Positions 9,904 through 24,100 of a DNA stretch of 64,000 bases are shown here, in pieces. The notes beneath the pieces are model-generated. The model was not told where the DNA came from. It saw nothing but the letters and a program-made list of their open reading frames with translations, and made no database searches. Numbering within the stretch: position 1 is the first letter of the stretch; each line of letters begins with the position of its first letter. Position numbers and translations under genes: made by a program. The stretch is from Macrostomum hystrix (Eukaryota > Platyhelminthes > Macrostomidae): NCBI GenBank assembly GCA_950097015.1, contig CATNEN010000034.1:448501-512500 (forward strand). The letters run 5' to 3'.

Positions 9904-12900
9904 CTGGAATTGTTTGAATTCGACTTTTTCTGAAGGATAAAGTGCTTGCAGCTCTACTCACAGTAGGCTTGTGCAAAATATATGCTTGTTCGTGTTTTTA
10001 ATCAGATGCTTGTAAGCTATCACAGAGGATAAAATGCCAACCAAGGGATTAGAAAAATAAGAGGAGTGTAGCGAAATACCCAAATAATTACCCTCATAAT
10101 TTAAGTCTCTAAACGCATAGAAAACCAGTGGATTGAATACCAGAGTTCTTACTCGTAGTAATTCAATTCCCACTTCTTTTTTGAAGGGATACAAGTCTTA
10201 ATTATTGATCTGACAAGTAGGGAAGAATTGCTTGTCACGCAAAAAACAATTTTCAGATCAGCAAGATCAGCCAGGCAGAGGGTCGCTAACTACACCCATC
10301 TCCACATACAGCCCCTTGAAGAATTTGAATGCACAAAAAGGCTGCCAAGCTTCTAAGGGGCAAGTTTTATGATGGGAAAAGACGCCTCCTTGACAAGTGC
10401 ACTGCTGCTGCTGCTGCTGCTGCTGCATCAGAAAGGCCTGCCTGTCCACTCTCCCAGTGTGTCTGTCGTGTCCCAGCAGCACTATGGCTACTTCCCTTTT
10501 CTCTCTAGTTTTAATGCCCCCTCGGACAGGCGGCAGTAAATCTGTTAGACATGCAAGTGCAGCTGATGCGAGCGGGAAGTCGTATTTCATGCGGCCTCTC
10601 TTGCCCCATTCTTAGAATACGGATATAAAGAGATAAAGATGGAGGCTGAGATGAGGCGGCTTGGGGCCCAGAGTCTGAGTCGAGTCGTTCGGGTATTGTG
10701 TGTCACATCAGGAGTCAGTCCTGATACCTCTCTGGCCAAAGAGACAAGGCAGATGATACAGGGGGGAGATGAGACAGGGGGGAGATGAGACAGGGGGGAG
10801 ATGAGACAGTGGGGAGATGAGACAGGGGGAGATGAGACAGGGGGTAGATGAGACAGGGGAGAGATGAGACAGGGGGCAGATGAGACAGGGGGGAGATGAG
10901 ACAGGGGGGAGATGAGACAGGGGGAGATGAGACAAGGGGGTATGAGACAGTGGGGAGATGAGACAGGGGGGATGAGACAGGGGGGAGATGAGACAAAATA
11001 GAGAGTAGAGAGTAGATGGAAAGTATTTTAATGGATATCTGAGAGATTGAGAAATGAGACATTGGAGAGATGAGATAGTAGACAAGGAGACTAGGGAGAG
11101 ATGAGATAGTAGACAAAGAGACTAGGGAGAGATAAGATAGTAGACAAAGAGACTAGGGAGATATGAGATAGTAGACAAAGAGACTAGGGAGATATGAGAT
11201 AGTAGACAAAGAGACTAGGGAGATATGAGATAGTAGACAAGGAGACTAGGGAGAGATGAGATAGTAGACAAAGAGACTAGGGAGATATGAGATAGTAGAC
11301 AAGGAGACTAGGGAGAGGTGATATAGTAGACGAAGAGACTAGGGAGAGATGAGATAGGTTGAGTAGGAGTGGAAGGGGCCAGATTTGAGAGCTTCGAGGG
11401 CCGCATCTGGCCCGCGGGTTTCCGAACACATTTAGCAGCTTGGCCAATTCCTTGCACTTGTTCCGTCTCTAGCCTCCTCACTCCCCCCACCCCAGCGAGA
11501 GGTGAATGTGAGTGCAGCGGCAACTGAGCAATTTATGCAGCTACTCTTAGCTGCATTGAGCGGGCATTCGAGGCTGTCGGGTCCCACGGGGGGGCTCGAG
11601 TATAGAGGCTAAGTAAGTATCCTCTATAACAGGTTCAGTTTTGGTCAGATCCCCACAAATACACTTCTCCCTGGCTCCCCTAGAAGACTGCGGGCTGATC
11701 AGAGGATAAAAGAAAGTTGGAGACGGAAAAACTACATATTTAGTGGCTAACGGACTTATGTGAGTTGGGTACAAGTTCAAAGGTTGTTTCGAGGTCGGAT
11801 GTTGAAATTTTCCTTTCAATTAAATGTTGACTTGACTTTTTTTCAGCAAATAACTTTCTAAGAACTGAATAAGGCAGAGGAGAAAGCTGCTTTCAAGTTG
11901 ACATTTAGCAAGAACTAGAGCTAGTAGAGTGACAGTTGGGGAGTAGAGTGACAGTTGGGGAGTAGAGTGACAGTTGGGGAGTAGAGTGACAGTTGGGGAG
12001 TAGAGTGACAGTTGGGGAGTAGAGTGACAGTTGGGGAGTAGAGTGACAGTTGGGGAGTAGAGTTACAGTTAGGGAGTAGAGTTACAGTTAGGGAGTAGAG
12101 TGACAGTTAGGGAGTAGAGTGACAGTTGGGGAGTAAAGTGACAGTTGGGGAGTAGAGTGACAGTTGGGGAATAGAGTGACAGTTGGGGAATAGAGTGACA
12201 GTTGGGGAATAGAGTGACAGTTGGGGAGTAGAGTGACAGTTGGGGAGTAGAGTGACAGTTAGGGAGTAGAGTGAGATTTAGGGAGTAGAGTGATGTTGGG
12301 AAGCAGAGGGACAATGGAGAGATAGCAATAAAAGTTACTGGCCGCCCTAGAAGCTTCAATTCCCACAAAGTGCAACGGCAGATTTCAGCATTCCCAAACC
12401 CAGTTTGGCAAGAAAAATTCTATCGTAATTCATCAATTGCTGCAAAAAAAATTGCATTGGTTCCGTAAGCAGCTGGCACTTGAAAATCTACTAAACTTTT
12501 TCTGATTCGGCTCTGAAAGACGGCTGAAAGATTTGACCCGGGGCAAATCCTAAGGACACAGGTGAAACAGACTTCAAGTTTGTCTTTACAAAAGCGGTTT
12601 TGGCATTTTACGAGTGGATAAGCACTGTACCAACTAGCTCGACTGGCTTCGGGATCTGGCGGTCTCCAGTCTCCCTTTGCAGCCTTCTTAATCCCTACTA
12701 AACTCTTTTACAGCTTCTTAGTATCCCCATACCATCCCTCTCCCCATACCATCCCTCTCCCCATACCATCCCTCTCCCCATACCATCCCTCTCCCAATAC
12801 CATCCCTCTCCCCATACCATCCCTCTCCCTATACCATCCCTCTCCCCATACCATCCCTCTCCCTATACCATCCCTCTCCCCATACCATCCCTCTCCCAAT

Positions 12901-14859
12901 ACCATCCCTCTCCCAATACCATCCCTCTCCCCATACCATCCCTCTCCCCATACCATCCCTCTCCCCATACCATCCCTCTCCCAATACCATCCCTCTCCCA
13001 ATACCATCCCTCTCCCCATACCATCCCTCTCCCAATACCATCCCTCTCCCAATACCATCCCTCTCCCAATACCATCCCTCTCCCCGTACTATCCCTCTCC
13101 CCATACCATCCCTCTCCCCATACCATCCCTCTCCCCATACCATCCCTCTCCCCATACCATCCCTCTCCCAATACCATCCCTCTCCCAATACCATCCCTCT
13201 CCCCATACCATCCCTCTCCCCATACCATCCCTCTCTCCATACCATCCCTCTCCCCATACCATCCCTCTCCCCATACCATCCCTCTCCCAATACCATCCCT
13301 CTCCCAATACCATCCCTCTCCCAATACCATCCCTCTCCCAATACCATCCCTCTCCCCATACCATCCCTCTCCCCATACCATCCCTCTCCCCATACCATCC
13401 CTCTCCCCATACCATCCCTCTCCCCATACCATCCCTCTCCCCATACCATCCCTCTCCCCATACCATCCCTCTCCCCATACCATCCCTCTCCCCATACCAT
13501 CCCTCTCCCCATACTATCCCTCTCCCCATGCTTCATATTTCCTCATCAGTAGTGTTCACCCTGAGCTCAGGCATTTGAGCAGAGCTGAGCAGTCGGACTC
13601 ACCTCGCTGCTGATCGGAGTGAATTTCCTCCTCGCTGGCGCCGTGGCCCGAGTCGGCCGAGGCCACTTCATAGTCTCCGGGCGGCAGAAGGTTGGGATGG
13701 TGCGGCATCATCGAGTAGTTTAGCTGCTGCTGGAATTGGCAGCCATTGTAAGGCTGTCGGGAGTAGAGGCAGAGGCAAAGTTATGGAAAACATAAATTTG
13801 TAGACATAGTAATTACTAACATAGGTAATACTCATGCTCATTATTGACTGAACTGCTGTACATTATTTTTTGCAAACTTTTCTACTTCAGCTGACATTGT
13901 TGGGAAAAAAACAATTTGAAAAGGGGGCAGGAGAGAAATAAGAACTCAGGCACGCAATTATTGAAGGACAGGTGGCAATGGGGCTAAAGAGGGCAGGGCA
14001 GGACAGGGCAGGGCAGTATGGGATGGAAATGACGGACGGGACCTTGGCGCCTTGAAATCTGTCTGAGAGAAATTAGATAAGAGACTTATAGGGTTGGGGG
14101 TGGGAGGGAATGCTCAAATTATTAATGCGAAGACGGTGCACAGGGGTGGGTGGGGGGTAAGGGCGGGCCGGCTGCGCGGAGACAGCGGCCGTGGCTACCC
14201 CCCCCCCCGACAAATTGTCCACCTTCAGGTAGCTGTATAAGGTGAAACGGATTAAGCAGGGGAACAGGATTAGGCCATTGTCTATTCTATAGGCACAATG
14301 CTGCCATGCAAGTCAGGCCTCTTCCGCTGTCACATACTCAGTCAGGCCTCAGGGGGCTGTGCTGAGAGAAGCTACTGGTCGGCCTGCACTCCAGGGCAGC
14401 TTGGAGAGGCAAAATAGCATCTTGAAGAAAAGTTTGGAATGGGCGGAGCACTTGGCAGTGTGTGCCAACCCCCCCTCAGTGCTGCTTCCAGTCACTTAGC
14501 CACGGACTGGCTGAGAGCACTATAATTATTGCCACCCGGTGACGGAGCTGGCGATAAGCCCCGGAACGAAATTGATTTCGATGGCAAGTTTGATTCAAAC
14601 CGCTGCTGCCAAATACACTGTTTGAGACTGCTCAGAAACTCTTTCCGAGAACTACTCACGCCCAGACAGGACTCAAATCCGGGTGCTGTTTACTTCAGTA
14701 GAAGCTGCTAATCATCAGTCTACGTCCCTAATAATCAGGGACTGATGATTGACAACCTGCTTATGACGGGCGGAATCTCATACATGTCTGTAGCAGCTTG
14801 ACAACTTAATTAATTACCTCACAGCATCTCTCACACATGACACGGTGCTCACTCTCACG

Positions 14860-14906
<47 letters not shown>

Positions 14907-14949
14907 CCTTACTCTCACTCTCACCCTCACCCTCACTCTCACGCTCACG

Positions 14950-14991
<42 letters not shown>

Positions 14992-15084
14992 CTCACTCTC
15001 ACTCTCACCCTCACCCTCACTCTCACTCTCACTCTCACCCTCACCCTCACTCTCACGCTCACGCTCACTCTCACTCTCACTTTT

Positions 15085-15123
<39 letters not shown>

Positions 15124-18100
15124 CTCACTCTCACCCTTACTCTCACTCTCACCCTTACTCTCACTCTCACTCTCACCCTTACTCTCACTCTCTCTAAATC
15201 TCACCCGTTTTCTCACCCAGCGCATAGCGTACTATCACCCTTCTTCCAATCCTGAAATCTAAATCGGTTCTCTTCACTCTGCCTAGTCAATTTTTGAGTC
15301 TACGAGTTTGGCTTACTTCCAATGCCCTCTTAGTCAATAAGTAATGATGTTGAGCAGTAAAGAACTTTTTTAAAGAGGCCAACTTTAATGAGAGAGTGCA
15401 ACAGCAACAACTTGTACAAGAAAACAGATCGACGCGAGCCTAAAGAAATTCTGTAGATTCATTTTCAATGAAAAATTGACCCTGTCGTACTTTTACCAAC
15501 CGGTATTTGAAGTATTTTAACGATTTCTATTGCCACGGAGGAACCACCTTTTAGCCCATTACAAACAGTCTAATGAAATATTGATTCTGATTTTACAAGA
15601 CACAACAACGCAAGGAGCCGACATTGCGGAGCAGGCGCCCGAAAATGCGTCACTTCTGTTTCTACTGAAGTTGGGGCGGCGCCTGGACTGCACTATTTTA
15701 AATTTCTCTTTCTCTTACCGGCCTCTTGTTTGAACAACTTGAGGGCTTTGACTGGGTGAAGTGTGACAAGTGGACCCGGACTTTGCAGCGTGTGTCAGTG
15801 TCTTGCACTCTCTCTTTCCTTTCTTCTCAGCAGGCCACTCACCTGGTCCCATCACCTGGTCTTACTTACATGCTTTGGTTGCAATTGAGATGGGAGATTG
15901 AGATGGGAGATTGAGATGGGAGATTAAAATGGGAGATTGAGATGGGAGATTAAAATGGGAGATTAAAATGGGAGACTGAGATGGGAGATTAAAATGGGAG
16001 ATTGAGATGGGAGATTGAGATGGGAGATTAAAATGGGAGATTGAGATGGGAGATTAAAATGGGAGATTAAAATGGGAGATTGAGATGGGAGATTAAAATG
16101 GGAGATTGAGATGGGAGATTGAGATGGGAGATTAAAATGGGAGATTGAGATGGGAGATTGAGATGGGAGATTGAGATGGAAGATTGAGATGGGAGATTGA
16201 GATGGGAGATTGAGATGGGAGATTGAGATGGGAGATTGAGATGGGAGATTGAGATGGGAGATTGAGATGGGAGATTGAGACGGGAGATTGAGACCGGAGT
16301 TTGAGATGGGAAATTAATATGTAGGATTGAGATGCGAAATTAATATGGAGGATTGAGATGGGAGATAAAGATGGGAGATTGAGATTGGAGATTGAGATGG
16401 GAGATTGAAATGGGAGATTGAGATGGAAAATTGAGATGGGAGATTGAGATGGGAGATTGAGATGGGAGATTGAGAAGGGAGATTGAGATGGGAGATTGAG
16501 ATGGGAGATTAAGATGGGAGATTGAGATGGGAGATTAAAATGGGAGATTGAGACGGGAGATTGAGACGGGAGATTGAGATGGGAGATTGAGACGGGAGAT
16601 TGAGATGGGAGATTGAGATGGGAGATTGAGATGGGAGATTGAGATGGGAGATTGAGATGGGAGATTAAGATGGGAGATTGAGATGGGAGATTGAGAAGGG
16701 AGATTGAGATGGGAGATTAAGATGGGAGATTGAGATGGGAGATTGAGATGGGAGATTGAGATGGGAGATTGAGATGGGAGATTGAGATGGGAGATTGAGA
16801 TGGGAGATTGAGATGGGAGATTGAGATGGGAGATTGAGATGGGAGATTGAGATGGGAGAGGGAAATGCTGTAAAATCTTGGTGTGGGAGGGTAAGGTACA
16901 GATAATCACATAGATGGCTAGGTCATAATATTGGCGATAAAGTGGAAGCTATAGAGATGAAATCGGACAATGGTCGATATGGATGAGATTGATAAGAGGC
17001 TGGAGTGACACCGAGGCTGTAAACAGGATGAAAGTGAATGGGAAGTAGCTAGACTCACAAGCTTGTATCTGGTTTCCCAAAATGGGTGGCCGTCATAAAA
17101 TGGTTATATTATATTCTGGGTCTAATTAAACATGAATTATGCAGACTAAAGTATAGACTTATTTTCCAAAAGGAGATACCAAAGGCAACAAACAATAGCT
17201 TCTTCGAGCAGCTTTGTCAGCCAAGCTAAACTCCGTTTAGCTCAAGCTCAGGAGTTTGCCGACTGTCTATGGCAGGCACCTGATTATTACCATTCATTCT
17301 GGGGAAACTGATGGAAATGGGAAATGATGGGAGATGGGACGTGGAGGACATGGAAGATAACTTGGAGACGATGGGAAATGATGGGAGATGGGATATGGGA
17401 GATGATGGGAGATGGGATATGGGAAATGATGGGAGATGGGATATGGGAAATGATGGGAGATGGGATATGGGAGATGATGGGAGATGGGATATGGGAGATG
17501 ATGGGAGATGGGATATGGGAAATGATGGGAGATGGGATATGGGAGATGATGGGATATGGGATATGATGGGATATGGGATATGGGAGATGATGGGAGATGG
17601 GATATGGGAGATGATGGGAGATGGGATTTTAGAAATGGGCTATGGGATATGGTAGATTAATAAAATATGAAAACTAGTAGGCCTGCAAGTGTTGCCAAGT
17701 TCCCATTTGTTAGTGAAAAAAGCAGCTGCTAAGAAGAAAAAAGCAGAAGTTGGCAGTGAAGAGGCAAAGAAAAGAAATTAATTAGAGAATCGAAGCCTCC
17801 GCATCCCGTCTCACTTATAATTCCCAGCAGCATAATTGCAGTGATTCGAGGCCGTGACTCAACATTTATTTTCCCAGCCGTACCCCGCCAGAAGCTAAGC
17901 TGAAGGAAAAGTTTTCTTAAAAAAATTGACAAAAATGTGTGAGTCTAGAACCGTTTTCCTTGCCACACGACCGTGATGGCTTCGCAGAGGCTGCAGCCAC
18001 GTGGGAAAGACAAACAGAAACGACTGCCTTCCGCTTGGCGGGCGCAAGTCTGTGACAAAAAAAAACTGAGTAACAATGGCAGTTCTTGCTAGTGCTGCTT

Positions 18101-21100
18101 TTTTGTGGAACAATTGTTTATAGTGCCAAACTTATTAAACTGTCAGTAAGTAATGAATTGCCTGGCCTATGAAAACTAGTCGGTTCTGTTGCTATGCTAA
18201 TTTTTTTAAAGTGCAATACAACTCCCAAAGGGGACTTTGATGAGGACTTATCATCTCGCCACCGTTCTCTCATTCCTTCACAATCTGGCTGAGCGAGCTG
18301 AAGAAATTAGTTCTAACTCGTTATAGGACTGCAACAACTGCAGCCTCTCACTGCCACAATTTCGTCACAACTCAATACTATGCTATAGTTATCAGATTCA
18401 ATTGATCAGTCTGAATAATTTCAGACTCAGTGAGACGCACAAATGCTTTAATTTAAGTCTCTGCTTTATCCTCCCTCTCGTTCTCACCCTCTGCTTCCTC
18501 TCGTTCTCACCCTCTCCTTCCTCTCGTTCTCACCCTCTCCTTCCTCTCATTCTCACCCTCTCCTTCCTCTCGTTCTCACCCTCTCCTTCCTCTCATTCTC
18601 ACCCTCTCATTCCTCTCATTCTCACCCTCTCCTTCCTCTCGTTCTCACCCTCTCCTCGCTCTCATTCTCACCCTCTCCTCGCTCTCGTTCTCACCCTCTC
18701 CTCGCTCTCGTTCTCACCCTCTCCTCGCTCTCGTTCTCACCCTCTCCTCGCTCTCGTTCTCACCCTCTCCTCCGTCTCGTTCTTACCCTCTTCGCCCTCT
18801 CGATCTTATCGTCCACTTGCTCTCCTCTCTCCTTTTTCCCGAAATTTCTGGTAGCAATTTACTGACAGCCCGCCTTTGACTTGGGTATCAGTTTAATAAC
18901 AGTAAGTTTCAGTATAAAAATAAACTAAATATTTGCGCATTCTACTTATAGTAGCAGTGAATACCGAAAAGCGCAAAAGAATCGTCAGCAGCTTGTCGCA
19001 ATAAAGATGAATAAAGATGAAGACAAAGATGAGAAAGATGATTCAGCTAGTTTTTCTTTACTCTGACAAGCAAATCCCGGATCCCGCGGTCGAAATCCAA
19101 CTGAAAAAAACACGAAATTTCCATAAAGATTTTCACAACCCAGCTAGAATCGTGTCTGTCCACTGTTCAAACATTGGAGCCCGCAGCAATTGACTTCTTT
19201 TGGTTCCTTGAGGTGGGCGGGGCAAATGAGGAGGATTTGGAGTTGCTCAAACTCCCTACCAGCCAGTTTGCGATTGGAATAGAAAAAGTTGAGTAGAGGA
19301 AAAAATAACGCTGGGATGGGGGGGTTGGGAAGAAAATCAATTGTCCCAAGGCCTTCTCAACAAAACTAAATTTTCCCCACTGCCAGATGTGTTGGGGGGC
19401 CGCCGATTTCCTGGCATATTTCTCTGTTTACAATGGAATTAGCTTGGAACCAGCGGCAATTCGTGCCGAAGGGCTCAAACTGCAAGATTTTGTTTTTCTT
19501 CTTTCTAAACTTTTTTTGGGAGAAAATTGTAGTGAAACTTGAACAGCCGGCAGAAATGCCAACTAGTTTAAAGTGCTGAGACGGCGTCTATAAAAATGGA
19601 CTCAAATGAATGATGGCGACATTTACAAAAAACACTTTTTTGTAGCCTATAATATTTTCCGCATGCGGACCTGAGCACCTCGTGGGACTTGACCCGGGTG
19701 AGGACAGCTTAGCAGGGACTCAAAACACTTTGACATATTTTGCAGCAGCAGCAGCAGCAGCGGCAAAAGGAGGCGCCATGCAAAATGAGGGGAAGTGAGG
19801 AATTCTTTCCCGCCAATTCCCTCTTTCTCCCTCTCTTCTTGTCTGTTTTCCTCTCTCTTTTCAAATCCGCGCCTCAATGATGGTTGGGCGGAGCGGGTGC
19901 TGGGCAGAGAATAAAGTTTCAGTTTGGACTGGGAAAAGTTAACTTTCTTGGAATACTTGCCAAACCGGTGAATACCACGCCGGGCCAAAGATAGAATACA
20001 TAAGACAACAGTTGCCTGCATTCACTTGCGGAGTGATTAGAGATGGGACCCGGGAGAGATGAGACACGGGGACAGATGAGATGCGGGAGAGATGAGACAC
20101 GGGGACAGATGAGATGCGGGAGAGATGAGACGCGGGAGAGATGAGACGCGGGAGAGATGGCACAATGTTGAGATGACACAGAGGAGAGATGAGACACGGG
20201 GAGAGATGAGATGCGGGAGAGATGAGATGCGGGAGAGATGAGACGCGGGAGAGATGAGACGATGGCACAATGTTGAGATGACACCGAAAGAGAGATGAGA
20301 CAACGGGAGAGATGAGACACGGGAGAGATGAGACACGGGAGAGATGAGACAACGGGAGAGATGAGACACGGGAGAGATGAGATCCGGGAGAGATGACAAA
20401 CGGGAGAGATGACAAACGGGAGAGATGACAAACGGGAGAGATGACACCCGGGAGAGACGAGACGAGGGAGAAAGATAAGATCGCTGACCCATGCTCTAAA
20501 CTTTGCACTCTCACTTCACACTAAACGGCGAAGGACATAATGTGGTTTACTGTAAGGAAACCCGCCAGAGGTTAGGAGTTCGAATCAGGCGGAGCCACCA
20601 GTTAAAATTCACATTATCGATTGTCGGACAGTGTAAGACACCTGATAGGATTCGATAAAGACTGGGAGCCGTTGGCTGATCTGGGCATTCAGTCGTGAAA
20701 AGCCCAGCGGATCGGGTCCCGGTAATTCCAGCTGGCTTAGACCGCTCAGCGCTTTGATCCGATCAAGGCCGACCCCGGGGGTGGGCGGGCGGCGGACCAC
20801 GTGAATAAATCGGCTTCAATGCATATTTATATCGAACGGATTTTTGGATCCATTGAGTCATTTGGGTCGACTCCTCACCGTACCACCTCCCAGGGTCTTA
20901 ATTAACCCACCGCTCCCCACCTCAACGGCCGCATCCGCCCCCGCTGCAAGGTGGACTGAGGAATTTTTTCCTTCATTCAAGCCACTCAAAACCCGGGCCT
21001 ACTTTGGGCTAGTCCGCTGTTATGTAATCACCTTCCACCCTCACAGCTTTTGTGCTAGCGGAGGCAAAGATGACGACGGCAAGGGTCAGTTGGTGTCTCA

Positions 21101-24100
21101 TCTAACCGGCGGAATGAATTGGGGATGACAGAGGATCTGGGGGGGATGCGCCTCATCTATCTTGGGAGATAATCCTAATTGGCGGGGCCGTCAATAACGG
21201 GCTGGGCAGCTCACGAACCTCGCGAATGCGCAGGGTGCCACCGTCCACTGGCTGGTGCCCGAATGTGGTCAGCAGCTGTCGCCGGCTGCCTCCGCCGTCA
21301 GTCGGGAAGCTGCCGCTGCCGCCAACGTTACCACCGCCTCCGGCATGGCTGCCATCCATGCAGTTAGACGGGCCGCGGTCAGCGGACGCCGTAGCTGAAG
21401 CCACCGAATCTCCGAGCCGTCCGCCGTTCTTTCCACGGCGCCTTCGACTGCCGCCGCCGCCACCACCGATTCCGCCGCCACCGCTGCTGCCACCGCTGCT
21501 GCCAGACGAGCCGAAAAAGCAGGGCTGACGCCGATTCAGCAGCACAATGGCCACAACCAGCACCACGGTGATGAAGCTGGAGGCGACTACGATGACTAGG
21601 AGGACGGTCCAGTTGTAGCCGGACCCCCAGTTGGCGCCCAGCCTGTCAGACCTGGCGGCGGTGACAAGCACGCTGAAGTTGAGCCAAGCTGTGTGCGGCC
21701 TGGGGGCGCCGCTATCCGACACGGCCAGGCTCAGCAGGTGCCGGCCGGGAGCCAGGGCGTTGGCGACCCGCAGCTGGCCGTTGGACGCATCAATGTCAAA
21801 CAGGCGCACCCGCTGGCGCACCCAGAGCCGCAGGGAGCCGCGACGCAGGCAGTCGAGCGGCGCCTCAGATGGGCTGCAGTCGTCAGCGTCTGTCACTTCG
21901 ATCTGCAGATTCGAGGATGAGCAAATGGGCGGTTGCTAGGGTCTCTGATTTCGTATTTACGTGCACCAAGGTCCGAGAGTGCTCTATCTATCTATCTATT
22001 TGCAGGGGGGCCCGGGGCACTTGTCGCACAAGCGACGGAGCGGCACGCATAGCGCCCATCGCGCCGCCTCCCCTGAGCAGGCACCACACACAGCAGCACA
22101 GACCAGCCGGGGAGGGCAGGAGGCACCCAGAATAGGCAGCAGTGCCCCCCACCCCAGCCCCACACGCACAGAGCAGACCAAGCCGGGGTATGAAATAAGT
22201 CCGCAGGGGGGGGGCCGGGTGATGAGTGTACACTTATCCAATCGCGCTGACGGAAATCCAGAAAGCACGCGGCGGTGTATACTTGCCCCCCAGCCACCCT
22301 CCCCCGCAAGGCCTCACGCCCCAGCGCCAACGCACACAACAAGGTCCGAGAGTTCGAATTTTCGCTAAATTTTCGCACTTAAGGATCAACTCCCAATGCA
22401 CAGTGATTGTGTACACTTCCTGACGATAAAAAAGTCAGGGCAGACGTACACACTTGTAACTGTGTGTGTGTGCTCACAGGTTCTTTCGTCGGGTGTACGT
22501 AAAGTTCGTGGTGAATATCGCACCAGTGCTGCTCCCTGACAGCTTGCTAAAACACCTGCTACTTCAAAAAACCAGTCAGACAGAGAAAAGCAGACCTGAG
22601 CGACGTTCGCTCCCACGGGCTGGTCGTCGGTGATGTTGAATTGCTGGCCAGGCAGCGGTGTCAAGATTTTCGGCGGATTGTCATTTAGGTCGCGCAATCG
22701 CACCGTCACCGTGGCTGTGGTCTCCTGCACCGGCGGTCCTCCGATATTTTTGAGCAGCACCATGAGCAGGTGCTCCGGAGCCGCCTCGCGGTCGAGAACG
22801 CCCCTGGCGGACACCCGGCCGTCCTGCTCGACGCGGAACGTGAGGTTGAGGTCGGGCGGGCTGCGCAGAGTTTGCAACAGCCGGAAGCTTGTCCGGTGAT
22901 TGTCGGTGTTGGGCTGGTCGCGGTCGGTGTAGGCGAGCTGCCCGATAGGGATATAGTTCGCGAAGGCCCCGCCGTAGGTCTCGTTGACAATCAGCTGGCT
23001 TGGCTCGGCCAGCTCCGGTGGATTGTCGTTCACATCGATGATCCTGACGTTGACTCGCGTCCGGTTTCTGTGCAGACCGTCGGAGGCTTCCACGGTCAGG
23101 ACGCAGACGGGCTGCGAGTCGCCGTCGAAGGTGGTCATCGCTTCCCGATCCAACGGGGCCAGCGTGCGGATGTCTCCGGTGAGGGCGTTCACCTGGAAGT
23201 GGCCCTTGTCCAGGCACTCGTCGACCAGGCGGTAGGTAATGTTCGCTGTTGCGTCAGCGTCCGTGGCGATCACGCGAGCCACGAAAGCGTCAGTCAGCTG
23301 CTCCTGCACTTGCTGATCGTAGACGACCATCTCAGGAAATACTGGCCAGTGCTCGTTGACGTCCTCGATATCGATCGAGAAGGTCTTGTTGGTGGTGCGC
23401 CTCGGTTGGCCGTGATCCCAGCACTCCGCGGTCAGCGAGTCCTGCGCCTGGGCCTCGCGGTCATAAACCCGGGTGGAGTTAAGAGCGTAGATTTTGGCGT
23501 CGCCGTCATTGGCAGGAATGAGGCGCATGGCGAATCGGTCGCCGCCCTCCGCCAGGCGGCAGTCGACTCGGCCGTTCTCGCCGAGGTCGCCGTCGGAGAC
23601 GCGCAGCACTGCAAAGCGGCCGTTGATGACGCCCTCGCGAAGCGCGGGCAGATCGGATCGAGTCTCCAGCCACAGGTCCGGCGAGTGGTCGTTGACGTCA
23701 AGGAAGCTGATGAACACCCGGGCGGTGTCGCTCAGAGGCGGAGAGCCGCTGTCCGAGACGCGGACCTCAAATCGCACATTTGGCTGGGCGGCCGCGTTCA
23801 GCCGGCCAGTCAGCAGCAACTCGCCGGTGGTTGCGTCAACGTCAAACGCTTCGCCGCCGGGTCGGACAATCGAGAACGCCAGACGGCCATAGGCTCCAGC
23901 GTCAGCGTCCTCAGCGGCCAGTGTGCCCACCACGACTCGCTGGCCGGGCTTGTAGGCCGACTCGGACACGGGCGGGAACTCGTAGTCTCGCTGGCTGAAC
24001 TTCGGCCAGTTGTCGTTAACGTCGAGCACGCGCACCTGCGGCGTTGGAGCGAGCGGGACTTAGGACTGGTTTGAGCACTCCCTAATTTGGATTAGGGACC

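Larger units (their letters stand above)
9904..13602 (-). other. Protocadherin intron 4
   Basis: A 3.7-kb intron containing a (CTG)8 microsatellite and four minisatellites (10745-11000, 11020-11345, 11933-12296, 12725-13529), listed separately. The remaining stretches (9904-10400, 10428-10740, 11346-11930 and 12300-12720) show no exon-like reading frame that I can support. Confidence 0.7.
13754..21218 (-). other. Protocadherin intron 3
   Basis: A 7.5-kb intron holding five minisatellites (14845-15196, 15884-16858, 17318-17650, 18476-18790, 20041-20470), listed separately. The remaining stretches show C- and G-homopolymers near 14200, a CAG/CTG run near 19745-19760, and no exon I can support. 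The intron length assumes that exon 3 splices directly to exon 4. Confidence 0.6.

Noticed and set aside
12829-13536. 235-codon minus-strand frame with MVWGEGWYGERDG repeats
   Set aside because: A 17-bp unit gives the same 17-residue repeat in all three frames; intronic minisatellite.
14640-14720. tRNA gene on the minus strand (GGATTTGAGTCC)
   Set aside because: Only a B-box-like word is present; no convincing acceptor or anticodon stem, and no SINE body.
20540-20610. tRNA-like segment with GGAGTTCGAATCAGG
   Set aside because: B box imperfect and A box weak; no relation to the SINE bodies in this window. Could be another decayed tRNA relic, but unsupported.
22330-22365. tRNA-like word GAGAGTTCGAATTTTCG in protocadherin intron 2
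   Set aside because: Too short; no paired stems.
22770-24074. 434-codon plus-strand frame opposite protocadherin exon 2
   Set aside because: Shadow of GC-rich cadherin codons on the other strand; no domain of its own.
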